NCBI GenBank assembly: GCA_017441205.1
Contig: JAFRYG010000211.1
Span: 1 to 57,401 of the forward strand
Source: Pseudomonadota bacterium
GTDB lineage: Bacteria > Myxococcota_A > Bradymonadia > UBA4248
Reading direction: 5' to 3'
DNA: 57,401 bases
Shown here: piece by piece, positions 31,219-38,693 of the stretch
Layout of the letters: each line of letters starts with the position of its first letter
Position numbering within the stretch: the first letter of the stretch is position 1
Position numbers and translations under genes: made by a program
The notes under the pieces: generated by a model
Told to the model about the DNA's origin: nothing
What the model saw: only the letters and a program-made list of their open reading frames with translations
Databases searched by the model: none

Positions 31219-32937
31219 ATGCAAGATACGACAGAACCCGGGAAGGAACCGGGCATTTCCGAGAACTCCCCGCAGAACGCCCCACAGAAGGGGCCGCATG
31301 CCGAGAGACAATTTTCCGGTCGAAACAACATCGAAAGACGGCCTCGCCGCAGCAATGACGACAGCAGAACGAAAGCTCCTACACCGCGGCGAAAGATGCA
31401 TACACCGGCAGAGCTGACCCAGCGCGTACCCTCAGAACGCGTTCCGAGAATGCGAAAGCCGCAGTCCGAAGAGACAGCAAAGCATCCGGATGGCCGCACT
31501 GTTCGTCAGCCTTTTGATGGGGTGGCGCATTTGTATGAAGTCATTCAGGTGCGTCTTTCGAGGACTCTGCGACTGGTCGAGGTCAATACGAATGCACTTC
31601 GGCTGGAGCCGAATACGCCGGTACTGATTCGCGTTCACAGAAATATTCTGCTTGCAACGACGGTCGGTTATCGCTATCGCCGTGTCGCTGAAATCAATTC
31701 TCTGCCTTTTGTCATTCGCGTTGCCTCCGAAGAAGACAAGCGCATTGATGCAGAAAACGCCGATATTGAGAAATATGCCCAGGAACTGGCATCGAACTAC
31801 GCCATCGAGCAGAATCTGCAGATGAAGGTCCTTTCGGCGGATTTGAGCCACGACCACAAGAATATCACGATCAATTTTGCTTCCGATGTGCGCGTCGATT
31901 TTCGCGATATGGTGGCATTTCTGGCCGGGCAGCTCAAGCTGAGAGTCGAGATGTACCAGCTGGGATTGCGCAATGGGACAGGAATCATCTGTGGATTGGG
32001 TGCCTGTGGTCAGTTATTGTGCTGCGGGCGTTTTCTTGGACAGTTTGATCCCATTGCCGTCAAACAGCTGCGGGCCCAGGGGTTGGCAACGAATCCCAAG
32101 CGCATCAGCGGCGTGTGTGGTCGTCTGTACTGCTGCATGAGCTATGAGTATTGCGATTATATGAAAGAGCGCCGGTCGCTGCCCAAGAAGGGACGCCGGA
32201 TCTTTTCTCGCTGGGGCATCGGACGCGTGACTGACATCGATATGCTTCGGGAAGAAGTCGTCGTGACTTACGAAAATGGCGAAGTCCAGCGGCTGACGCC
32301 GCATGATTTTGTGCCTGTAACCGATGAAATTCTGGCTAAAACCGATGCTGGTGAATACGAATTCCCACTCGAACCGATTAAGTTTTATCTCAATCATTCC
32401 AAAGCAACCGCCGTCGAAATGGATGGTCATACCAAAACTGTGACACGTACTGTGCCGCAGCATCGCAGCGATGCAGCTCTTCCCAAACAGGGCGGAAATG
32501 CTGCAGCTGAACCGAATGCCGGCACTGTCCGTGAAAAACTGTCAAAACCATCCCATACGCGCCGCAAAAAAGCTGTACCAAGGCCCAGGCCGCAGGTTGC
32601 TGCTGTTGCAAAATCCGATGTAACACAGGCAACCGCTGCACCTGCCAAAACTGGGAATAGGGGGAAAGATGCAATCAAGGTTCGCCGGGTCCGAACGGAA
32701 AACGCAGCATCAGCTTCGAGTGCGCCGGCTGCTGCGGCGTCAGTTCCTGCTTCGGGTGCGCCGGCTGTGCCAAATCCGGGTGAACGGCACGCGCCTTCCC
32801 CGGGCTCCAGAGCCCCCCGAAAAGTTAAGGCACGCCAGGCAAATCTCGAGGAATCTCTCAATAATTCCGAAAGCCGGCCCATTCCGGCCAAGACGAGCCG
32901 AAGGCGATATTCTCCGCTCAATAATCAGAATTCTTAG
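31219..32937 (+). CDS. PSP1/RicT-like protein with long basic tails
   Basis: A 572-aa protein whose core (about 105-375) matches the PSP1 C-terminal family that includes B. subtilis RicT (YaaT). The cysteine set is conserved: GACGQLLCCGRFL (Cys 263, 268, 269) and NPKRISGVCGRLYCCMSYE (Cys 300, 305, 306). In B. subtilis RicT joins RicA and RicF in an Fe-S-containing complex that controls RNase Y and phosphorelay (established). RicT is about 275 aa; here a 100-residue Arg/Lys-rich N-terminus and a 200-residue Ala/Pro/Lys/Arg C-terminus are added, both predicted disordered and possibly RNA-binding (inference). The stop TAG is followed at once by a TTTTGAGCTTTGAG array. Confidence 0.88.
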   Translation: MQDTTEPGKEPGISENSPQNAPQKGPHAERQFSGRNNIERRPRRSNDDSRTKAPTPRRKMHTPAELTQRVPSERVPRMRKPQSEETAKHPDGRTVRQPFDGVAHLYEVIQVRLSRTLRLVEVNTNALRLEPNTPVLIRVHRNILLATTVGYRYRRVAEINSLPFVIRVASEEDKRIDAENADIEKYAQELASNYAIEQNLQMKVLSADLSHDHKNITINFASDVRVDFRDMVAFLAGQLKLRVEMYQLGLRNGTGIICGLGACGQLLCCGRFLGQFDPIAVKQLRAQGLATNPKRISGVCGRLYCCMSYEYCDYMKERRSLPKKGRRIFSRWGIGRVTDIDMLREEVVVTYENGEVQRLTPHDFVPVTDEILAKTDAGEYEFPLEPIKFYLNHSKATAVEMDGHTKTVTRTVPQHRSDAALPKQGGNAAAEPNAGTVREKLSKPSHTRRKKAVPRPRPQVAAVAKSDVTQATAAPAKTGNRGKDAIKVRRVRTENAASASSAPAAAASVPASGAPAVPNPGERHAPSPGSRAPRKVKARQANLEESLNNSESRPIPAKTSRRRYSPLNNQNS

Positions 32938-33518
32938 TTTTGAGCTTTGAGTTTTGAGCTTTGAGTCAGGGGAATGGGGGAGCGTGAATGCGGAATGCTT
33001 TAGTGCCGATGTAGAGTTGGTGGATTGGGAACGATGCGGTCCCAGAAACATATACCTACATGTGGTATAGTGTGGTTTTGGGTAATATTTGAGGTAACAT
33101 TAAGGGTTACCTCACGCTCCCATTCCCGCCCGCCGACACGCCGTCCTAACCCTGATTACAGCGAGTTTGCACACTTAGCCCTTTCCGACGGGAAATGTCG
33201 TAAAAAATAGCGTTTTGGTGTGCCTGGCATATACAGCACTTCAGCTTTCGTCCCCCGCGTCCGGGAATAGGACGACGCTGCAAACCGGCCCTCGGTTGTC
33301 TGTATATTATGTTGGGCTTCGGCATTCAGACAAATCCGGATGAATACATATATGCACCTCATGTGACAGGAAGGACCATTCCTTCATTCTCATGATGCCA
33401 TCAGGGTTGATTTTGTTTCACTTTGATGTACGATTTTTTTTCAACTTGCGTAATCGTCTTCCATACATAAAGAATAACAACCAACAAAACCTGACGATTT
33501 AAAACTCATAGAGGAATT
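32938..33518. other. Spacer before rsmD with repeats and an inverted repeat
   Basis: About 580 bp. A TTTTGAGC array occupies 32938-32966. GGGAATGG...GAGCGTG (about 32970-32986) is inverted at 33114-33127. GAGGTAAC (33091-33098) pairs with GTTACCTC (33106-33113). ATACCTACATGTGG (33052-33065) recurs inverted at 56085-56098. The final 100 bp are AT-rich and likely contain the rsmD promoter. No gene seen. Confidence 0.55.
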
Positions 33519-34085
33519 ATGCCTGCTATCATTTCCGGCAAACGCCGTGGTGCAAAACTCATCGTACCCGAAGGACTTGGGGTTCGACCGACGCTCAACC
33601 GTGTGCGGGAAGCTCTTTTTTCGATGCTCTTCAGTGAGTTGGGGACGTTTGAGGGCTGCGATGTGCTCGATCCCTTTGCGGGGGCCGGAATGCTTGGTTT
33701 GGAGGCCTGGAGCAGAGGCGCATCCCATGTCGATTTTGTCGAGCAAAACAGACAGCATTTTACTGTACTTAAAAAGAACATTGAAACGCTGCGCGCCCAA
33801 AATGAAGTGACTGCTTTGCTGGGACAGACGCCGAAAGACTGGTATCGGCTCAATGGACGCAAATACGATCTCGTTTTGTGTGATCCGCCTTATGCTGAGG
33901 GTTTGCTGCCCGGGACATTGGAGGCATTGGTTCGGACTGAACTGCTCAAACCGGGGGCAATTGTTTCGATTGAGATGGATGCCGGTATTCCATCCGAAAT
34001 TCCTGAGGGCTTCGAGATTCTGAAAGACCGGAAGTATGGAAAATGCAGGATTTGCCTGGTGCAGTTGGCAATTCGCAATTCGTAA
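33519..34085 (+). CDS. rsmD: 16S rRNA (guanine966-N2)-methyltransferase RsmD
   Basis: A 188-aa SAM-dependent methyltransferase that modifies G966 of 16S rRNA during 30S assembly. Motifs: IISGKRRGAKLIVPEGLGVRPTLNRVREALFSML at the N-terminus (RsmD hallmark), SAM-binding DPFAGAGMLGLEA (51-63), and catalytic DPPY (122-125). The length is that of typical RsmD (198 aa in E. coli). Start after GAGG. The last five codons and stop lie in a CAATTCGCAATTCGTAATT repeat, so the natural C-terminus (after about LVQL) has been replaced or extended by repeat sequence. It converges with the sheath-like gene. Confidence 0.92.
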   Translation: MPAIISGKRRGAKLIVPEGLGVRPTLNRVREALFSMLFSELGTFEGCDVLDPFAGAGMLGLEAWSRGASHVDFVEQNRQHFTVLKKNIETLRAQNEVTALLGQTPKDWYRLNGRKYDLVLCDPPYAEGLLPGTLEALVRTELLKPGAIVSIEMDAGIPSEIPEGFEILKDRKYGKCRICLVQLAIRNS

Positions 34086-34113
34086 TTACTCGGGTATTGC
34101 GTATTGCGCATTC

Positions 34114-35130
34114 CTACTTGACAACAAACCGAATTTCGCGGACGCGTTTGGGGTATTCGATGAGCACCTCGACGACAGGGGCTTCGGCGGTTCCCCAGGA
34201 GGCTGTTTCAGCGTCGCACCGCACGTGATAGGCTTTAATCAGGCCCCGGCTTTGATAGCCGCTTAAAATCGAAATTGCAGTCCTCTGAAGTGCTCCCCAT
34301 AAACTGGCGTCATTTTGGGGATACTGCTTAATCAGGGCATTGCATTTATCGTGCAGCTCTTCCTGAATGGCGCTTTCTATCGAAGATTTGTCGCCCTCAT
34401 CGGGTTCTGTATCGTCTTGGGGATCGGCAAAGATACCGGGCACATCGACAAAAGCCTGCATGGGACGCGGCTGTGAGACGGGTTTTAAAGGCGCAAAGCG
34501 CCCGATGACCGGACGGCGGTTGATCGTTTTGATGGTCATGATTTCGACGTCGCACTCGCTCAGTTCGCAGGCATCATCTCCGGCTATCTGCTCCATATCG
34601 TGCACGCCTTTGAGCCATGTGGCTGTTCCGAGTGCCAGTGGTGCAACGAGGCACGAAGGGGGGAGAACATCGGCGCTTCGGCGTCCGGGGGTAATCGTCG
34701 AAATCCAGGGCCAGCAGTAACTTGCAAATCTTGGCAGCACCTTTTGATGCGCAATGATATCGGCTACAGCACACGATTTTGGCGGATCGAGGAAAAGGCG
34801 GAATTCAAAGTCAGACATGTGATTCTGGCAGCATTCGCAGGCTGCTTTCTGGATCTCAAAATCCGTGAGCCCGGGAAGGACGAGGGCGTTAAACGGGCCG
34901 ACATCGAAGAGTGCGTCGATGGACTGTTCAATGGATGCTTTGTCCGAAATGTCTGCATCTTTGGCGAGTGTACGTGATATGCCGTTCATCGTCGCATGAC
35001 ATGCAGCGTGTGCAGCGAGGTAGTTGGTTTGTTCGAGCATGCCGCAGATGTTCTGGAATTTTGCAAAAGAATCCGTGCGCACGACATGTCTGGGATGATT
35101 GGGCAGGGTTTGAATAATGGCCAGAATCAT
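34114..35130 (-). CDS. Contractile tail-sheath-like protein, N-terminally reduced
   Basis: A 338-aa protein. Residues about 95-195 resemble the sheath core: QKAACECCQNHMSDFEFRLFLDPP, then YCWPWISTITPGRRSADVLPPSCLVAPLALGTATW, where a PPSG-type loop and a hydrophobic strand normally sit. Residues 255-338 resemble the sheath C-terminal domain: ASLWGALQRTAISILSGYQSRGLIKAYHVRCDAETASWG and a final strand pair. The usual N-terminal handshake strand (PGVYVEE) is missing, and the protein is shorter than typical sheaths. The start has no binding site and abuts a TTAGTAATTAGTAG repeat. It is separated from the other CIS genes by a terminator. A degenerate or divergent sheath is the best reading; an unrelated eCIS structural protein is possible. 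Confidence 0.55.
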   Translation of the reverse strand: MILAIIQTLPNHPRHVVRTDSFAKFQNICGMLEQTNYLAAHAACHATMNGISRTLAKDADISDKASIEQSIDALFDVGPFNALVLPGLTDFEIQKAACECCQNHMSDFEFRLFLDPPKSCAVADIIAHQKVLPRFASYCWPWISTITPGRRSADVLPPSCLVAPLALGTATWLKGVHDMEQIAGDDACELSECDVEIMTIKTINRRPVIGRFAPLKPVSQPRPMQAFVDVPGIFADPQDDTEPDEGDKSSIESAIQEELHDKCNALIKQYPQNDASLWGALQRTAISILSGYQSRGLIKAYHVRCDAETASWGTAEAPVVEVLIEYPKRVREIRFVVK

Positions 35131-35241
35131 GATTTTGGTTGTTAGTAATTAGTAGCTGGTTGTCAGAGACGCTCGACGGAATGTCTGTACAAAACAAAAT
35201 CAGACGCCCCCCGTCCGGGAATTATATTCGAAGCCCTATGA

Positions 35242-35267
35242 TAAAAAAAACCCCGGAAAGCCCGGGG
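35242..35267 (-). terminator. Terminator of the CIS operon
   Basis: CCCCGG (35251-35256) and CCGGGG (35262-35267) with a 5-nt loop. The A-run 35242-35250 gives a U-run on the minus strand. It ends the transcript of the genes from 42329 to 35290 and leaves the sheath-like gene as a separate unit. Confidence 0.85.
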
Positions 35268-35289
35268 AAACAGAAAATCGAGGCCTTGT

Positions 35290-35724
35290 TTATTTCTTAC
35301 CTTTTTTCTTTTTTCTGCCGTTGTCAGAAGGATGTTCTTCGGCGCGATCGGCATCACCTGAGGCTTCCTGTGCTTCATCGGCATGGTCTTCGCCAGCCAG
35401 TTCTTCTTCAGCAGGCATTTCTTCAACGACAGGCGCTTCTTCAACGACAGGCGCTTCTTCGACATGTTCCTCGACGACAGGAGGCTGTTCAGCGGGTTTG
35501 TCTTCGGTGAGGATGAGTCTTTCGATGGCATCGTGAACGCGAGTGGCGTCGGCTGCGTTGGTTTTGAGGTAATCGAGGAGACTGCCGAGCTGAACGTCGT
35601 CGAGCATGTCAGGATCATTTTTGATGTGGGCAGCTCTGTACCAGTTTGAGATGACGTTGCGTGCGGATTGATAGTCAAAACGCATTTCGAGCAGGTTCAT
35701 GATTTTAGTTTTGCTTGCACCCAT
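35290..35724 (-). CDS. Small protein with acidic repeat and lysine tail in the CIS operon
   Basis: A 144-aa protein, start after AGGAGG. Residues 1-75 are a helical domain (MGASKTKIMNLLEMRFDYQSARNVISNWYRAAHI, then DVQLGSLLDYLKT and DATRVHDAIERLI). Residues 76-133 are acidic with PVVEE(A/H) repeats. The last 12 residues are basic (GRKKKKGKK). I recognise no family. An acidic tail ending in a basic patch could act as an assembly chaperone or cap anchor (speculation). It is the last gene of the CIS transcript and is followed by a strong terminator. Confidence 0.7.
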   Translation of the reverse strand: MGASKTKIMNLLEMRFDYQSARNVISNWYRAAHIKNDPDMLDDVQLGSLLDYLKTNAADATRVHDAIERLILTEDKPAEQPPVVEEHVEEAPVVEEAPVVEEMPAEEELAGEDHADEAQEASGDADRAEEHPSDNGRKKKKGKK

Positions 35725-35772
35725 GAAATCCTCCTAAAAAGTGGGTATAAATGAAACGATTCGTCAAAAAGA

Positions 35773-36051
35773 TTATTCGTCCAAGGGAATGGGCGGTTCT
35801 TCGAGTCCCATGCTTGCAGCGGTTGAGCGTTGTTCTTCGTTGATGGTGAGGCGGTGAGCTGTTTTCCCGCGATGAGGAAATTCGAAGCATTTGTAGCAGA
35901 GCGCCTGTTTTGTGCCATCTTCCTGTTCTTCGATGACCCATCCACCCGAAAGGCCGCGCACTTCGAACGCATCCCATTTGAGTCTTGTGCCGCAGTAATT
36001 GCATCGGCCCTGGCGAACTTTAAAAATTTCGTATCGCTGTTTTTCGTCCAT
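35773..36051 (-). CDS. Small zinc-ribbon protein in the CIS operon
   Basis: A 92-aa protein with two CxxC pairs, CNYCG (residues 17-21) and CYKCF (52-56), separated by a Trp-rich stretch (WDAFEVRGLSGGWVIEE). This is the geometry of an HNH-like or rubredoxin-type zinc ribbon, but no catalytic HNH residues are evident. The C-terminus ends PPIPLDE. Start after AGAGGA. Together with the 63-aa zinc-ribbon protein at the operon's other end it suggests that metal-binding small proteins belong to this CIS set. Function unknown. Confidence 0.7.
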   Translation of the reverse strand: MDEKQRYEIFKVRQGRCNYCGTRLKWDAFEVRGLSGGWVIEEQEDGTKQALCYKCFEFPHRGKTAHRLTINEEQRSTAASMGLEEPPIPLDE

Positions 36052-36129
36052 GAGAAATCCTCTTTATAATTGTTCTGTACAGCCGCAGCTGTACTTTTGG
36101 AATGACATTTCGGTAAAGCATCAGGGGCT

Positions 36130-36195
36130 GCGCGGCGTATGGAATAGCCGCGCACGGCGAGGCGTATTTGGAGCGAATGCGCCAAATAGCCGCCG
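36130..36195. repeat. Two nested palindromes 3' of the 515-aa CIS gene
   Basis: First: outer GCGCGGC/GCCGCGC around TAT-GGA-ATA. Second: inner TATTTGG/CCAAATA with a 10-nt loop and a partly matched GC-rich outer stem. Members of family N, 12 bp from the stop of the gene at 36207. Confidence 0.75.
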
Positions 36196-36206
36196 CACCA
36201 TAAAGA

Positions 36207-37754
36207 TTACAGTGCCTGATAGAACCAGAATCGATACATATTGATATCGCGAGCGGCAGTGACGGCTTTTTGTGTGACTCTGAGCACTTCGGATGTAACG
36301 AATTCAGCGGGGATGAGGAACGGCCAGTTACGCCATCGGAAGCGTTTGTCGGAGCCCGGACATTGTGAAATGCCGACGCGAACTTCATTGACAGAATATT
36401 CGATTTCGAAATCGCCTCGGGCATAGTCCATACGACGCAGCAGCATAATGGGGCGATTGGGTGTGACGTTGTGAATTTCGAAGGAAGTGTAGCCGCCTTC
36501 GTGAGCGATACCGACGTCTTCGACGGTGACGCCATCCGGATAACGGATGCGCTGACGTGAACGCCACGAGTCTCTGGCATCGATGATCTGGAACATGTGT
36601 GACTGTTCGCTGTCCTTATTGAGGATATCGATGGTATCGATAAGCGTCCATTCCTGACCTTCGATGGTGACGACATCGGGCATTTCGGCGCTGTGTTCCT
36701 TGATACGGGTCCATTCCTGAGAGATAGCGTTTTCGCCATTTTCCATGACGGTGGGTTCGATTTCCTCGCCGACGATGGCGGACAGGGAGAGGGAGCCCTT
36801 TTCTTTGGCAGCGATGACCTGATCAAGGCTGTTGAAGTTGACGAGTTCGTTTTCGTTGAGCTGGAGAGTCTTGTCATCGACGAGGTCGCGGAACACTTCG
36901 ACGGAGTGTTTGAACTGACCGAAATCCTTCATGGATTTGAGTGTTGGCTTGGTGGCTTCGATTTCGGTGACGGTATCCCATTCGAGGTCTCCGATGTTCG
37001 AGAGCAGCGGCATGATATTCTGTGGTCCGACGGTACCGGATTCGAGGAGCATGTCGATGGTCATGAGGCCGAGGGCAGCGCCGTTTGCGGCGAGCACCTT
37101 TTTGTCGCGGGCCATGCGGTAGTAGGCATCGCGCTGCATGCGGATAATTTTTCGCAGGCGGTTGATGAGTTCCATGGGGAGGTAGCCGCCGACGACACCG
37201 GCGCGCGGAACGTACCGGAGGTCAATTTCGTTTGGCCCTGGTTCGAGCGGATCTTTGGCGTCTGTAATTTTTTTGGCATCTTCGGTCAGATAGACGCGTC
37301 CGATTTCGACTTCGCGCGAGATATCCGGCTCGGTGATGGAGATTTCGATTGCTGCTTTTTCCTGGATGCGGCGATGTCCTTTGAAGTCGAGATTTTCCTT
37401 GTAGGAGATGAAGTCTGTGAATTCCTCGACGTATTTGATGACGAAGTAAACCGTCAGCGGCAGTTTGAAGTCGCCTTTATTGATGGCTTTGATTTCGGTT
37501 TCATAAAGGATGATGTCATTTCCCTGTCCGTCGAGAGCGTAACCTGGAGAAACCTCGACAGACATATCGGCGCGTCCGCGTGCGCGGACTTTGAGTTCCT
37601 GGCGATAGCCGGGAACGACGCCTGCTCCGTGGAAGCAGCGATTATGGAGCTTGTGTTTTTCGACGTGGTAATGTTCGGCGTCATTCCAGTCCTTGGTCGT
37701 GGTCACAAAGCCCTTGAAAAAATTAATCCGTTTAAATCCCTGGTCTTCTGCCAT
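36207..37754 (-). CDS. CIS-operon protein, putative baseplate or fibre component
   Basis: A 515-aa protein starting MAEDQGFKRINFFKGF. Residues 5-60 (FFKGFVTTTKDWNDAEHYHVEKHKLHNRCFHGAGVVPGY) resemble the start of a protein family often encoded next to eCIS baseplate genes; I do not know a function for it. A beta-rich part follows (ADMSVEVSPGYALDGQGNDIILYE), then a helical middle. The C-terminal third is beta-rich with Trp/Tyr (TSFEIHNVTPNRPIMLLRRMDYARGDFEIEYSV), which could be a carbohydrate- or target-binding jelly roll (inference). It lies 27 bp after the tail protein I gene. No signal peptide. Confidence 0.65.
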   Translation of the reverse strand: MAEDQGFKRINFFKGFVTTTKDWNDAEHYHVEKHKLHNRCFHGAGVVPGYRQELKVRARGRADMSVEVSPGYALDGQGNDIILYETEIKAINKGDFKLPLTVYFVIKYVEEFTDFISYKENLDFKGHRRIQEKAAIEISITEPDISREVEIGRVYLTEDAKKITDAKDPLEPGPNEIDLRYVPRAGVVGGYLPMELINRLRKIIRMQRDAYYRMARDKKVLAANGAALGLMTIDMLLESGTVGPQNIMPLLSNIGDLEWDTVTEIEATKPTLKSMKDFGQFKHSVEVFRDLVDDKTLQLNENELVNFNSLDQVIAAKEKGSLSLSAIVGEEIEPTVMENGENAISQEWTRIKEHSAEMPDVVTIEGQEWTLIDTIDILNKDSEQSHMFQIIDARDSWRSRQRIRYPDGVTVEDVGIAHEGGYTSFEIHNVTPNRPIMLLRRMDYARGDFEIEYSVNEVRVGISQCPGSDKRFRWRNWPFLIPAEFVTSEVLRVTQKAVTAARDINMYRFWFYQAL

Positions 37755-37781
37755 GGTTTTTACCTCATAATGGTGATGATA

Positions 37782-38675
37782 TTATTCTTCGCCAGGTAGG
37801 CGTTCGACTTCTGTTTCGCCGAGTTCGACGATTTCCTCGCCGGACCCGATGACGTAACCGGAATCCTCGTCGCCGACGAGCAGCTGGAATTCCGAGAGGG
37901 CCACTTTCTTACCCTTGAATCGCAGGTAATACATGGTGTGAGCTGGTTTTTCGGCTCGAATGATGTCGTGGATTTTCACGATGGTATATTCAGAGACTTC
38001 GTCTGGTTCGAGTGGGATATTGACGATAAAGCAGTGAGATACGTTGACGACAGGGAAGATGATGGTATCGAAATCCATGGTGGAGTGGACGCCGATCTGG
38101 AATCCGTTGAAAGGCCATGCATTTTCGATAATTTCGGGTTCTACGCCGACGAAGATGGAGAGGAACAGCTTGAGTCCTTTTACGGTACCACGGATGCGGT
38201 AGTAATCCAGTGCGCGGCGCAGGAGGTATCGTTTCTTTTCTTCCGGCCAGTCTTCATCGAGGACGAATCCGATCCAGCTTGCGAGCCATGGCAGGAAGCG
38301 GGCGGGCGTTTCGTAGGGATCGAAGAGCCCCGGGATATTGTTGATTTCGTCCAGGACGCTGTCATACAGGTGTCTGAAAATCCACAAGAAATCACGAAGA
38401 TGCGTATGTCCTTCGTAGGTTGCGGTGCGGTAGATTCCGGGAAGGAAATCGCAGAATGAGCGCTGGGCAACCTTGACGGTGACGACGGTATCAGCGTCGA
38501 CGATCTGTCCTTTTGGGGGATCCTGACTGAGCACCGTCATGGGTTCATCAAAGCTCTCTTCGTACTGGATATCCGGTTTTGGAAAGCCGTTGAGTTCCAG
38601 ATACAGAGAGGCATTTTCCACCGACAATCCTTCGAGATCGGGAACGCTGAGTTTTCTTTTGGTTTGTACGCGCAT
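37782..38675 (-). CDS. PASTA domain fused to phage tail protein I-like baseplate protein
   Basis: A 297-aa protein. Residues 9-73 are a PASTA-like domain (VPDLEGLSVENASLYLELNGF...VLSQDPPKGQIVDADTVVTVKVA). Residues 75-220 match the tail protein I family (TIGR02242 type): FLPGIYRTA, FDPYETPARFLPWLASWIGFVLDEDWPEEKKRYLLRRALDYYRIRGTVKGLKLFLSIFVG. That family forms part of the baseplate wedge that contacts fibres. The C-terminus adds a beta segment. PASTA domains normally occur in Ser/Thr kinases and penicillin-binding proteins and bind muropeptides, so their fusion to a baseplate protein is unusual. The gene starts 18 bp after the baseplate J gene. Confidence 0.85.
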   Translation of the reverse strand: MRVQTKRKLSVPDLEGLSVENASLYLELNGFPKPDIQYEESFDEPMTVLSQDPPKGQIVDADTVVTVKVAQRSFCDFLPGIYRTATYEGHTHLRDFLWIFRHLYDSVLDEINNIPGLFDPYETPARFLPWLASWIGFVLDEDWPEEKKRYLLRRALDYYRIRGTVKGLKLFLSIFVGVEPEIIENAWPFNGFQIGVHSTMDFDTIIFPVVNVSHCFIVNIPLEPDEVSEYTIVKIHDIIRAEKPAHTMYYLRFKGKKVALSEFQLLVGDEDSGYVIGSGEEIVELGETEVERLPGEE

Positions 38676-38693
38676 TTCCTGCTCCGATGGCGG

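Noticed and set aside
36693..37799. Plus-strand open frame of about 370 codons
   Set aside because: Antisense to the 515-aa CIS gene; no binding site and composition typical of a shadow.
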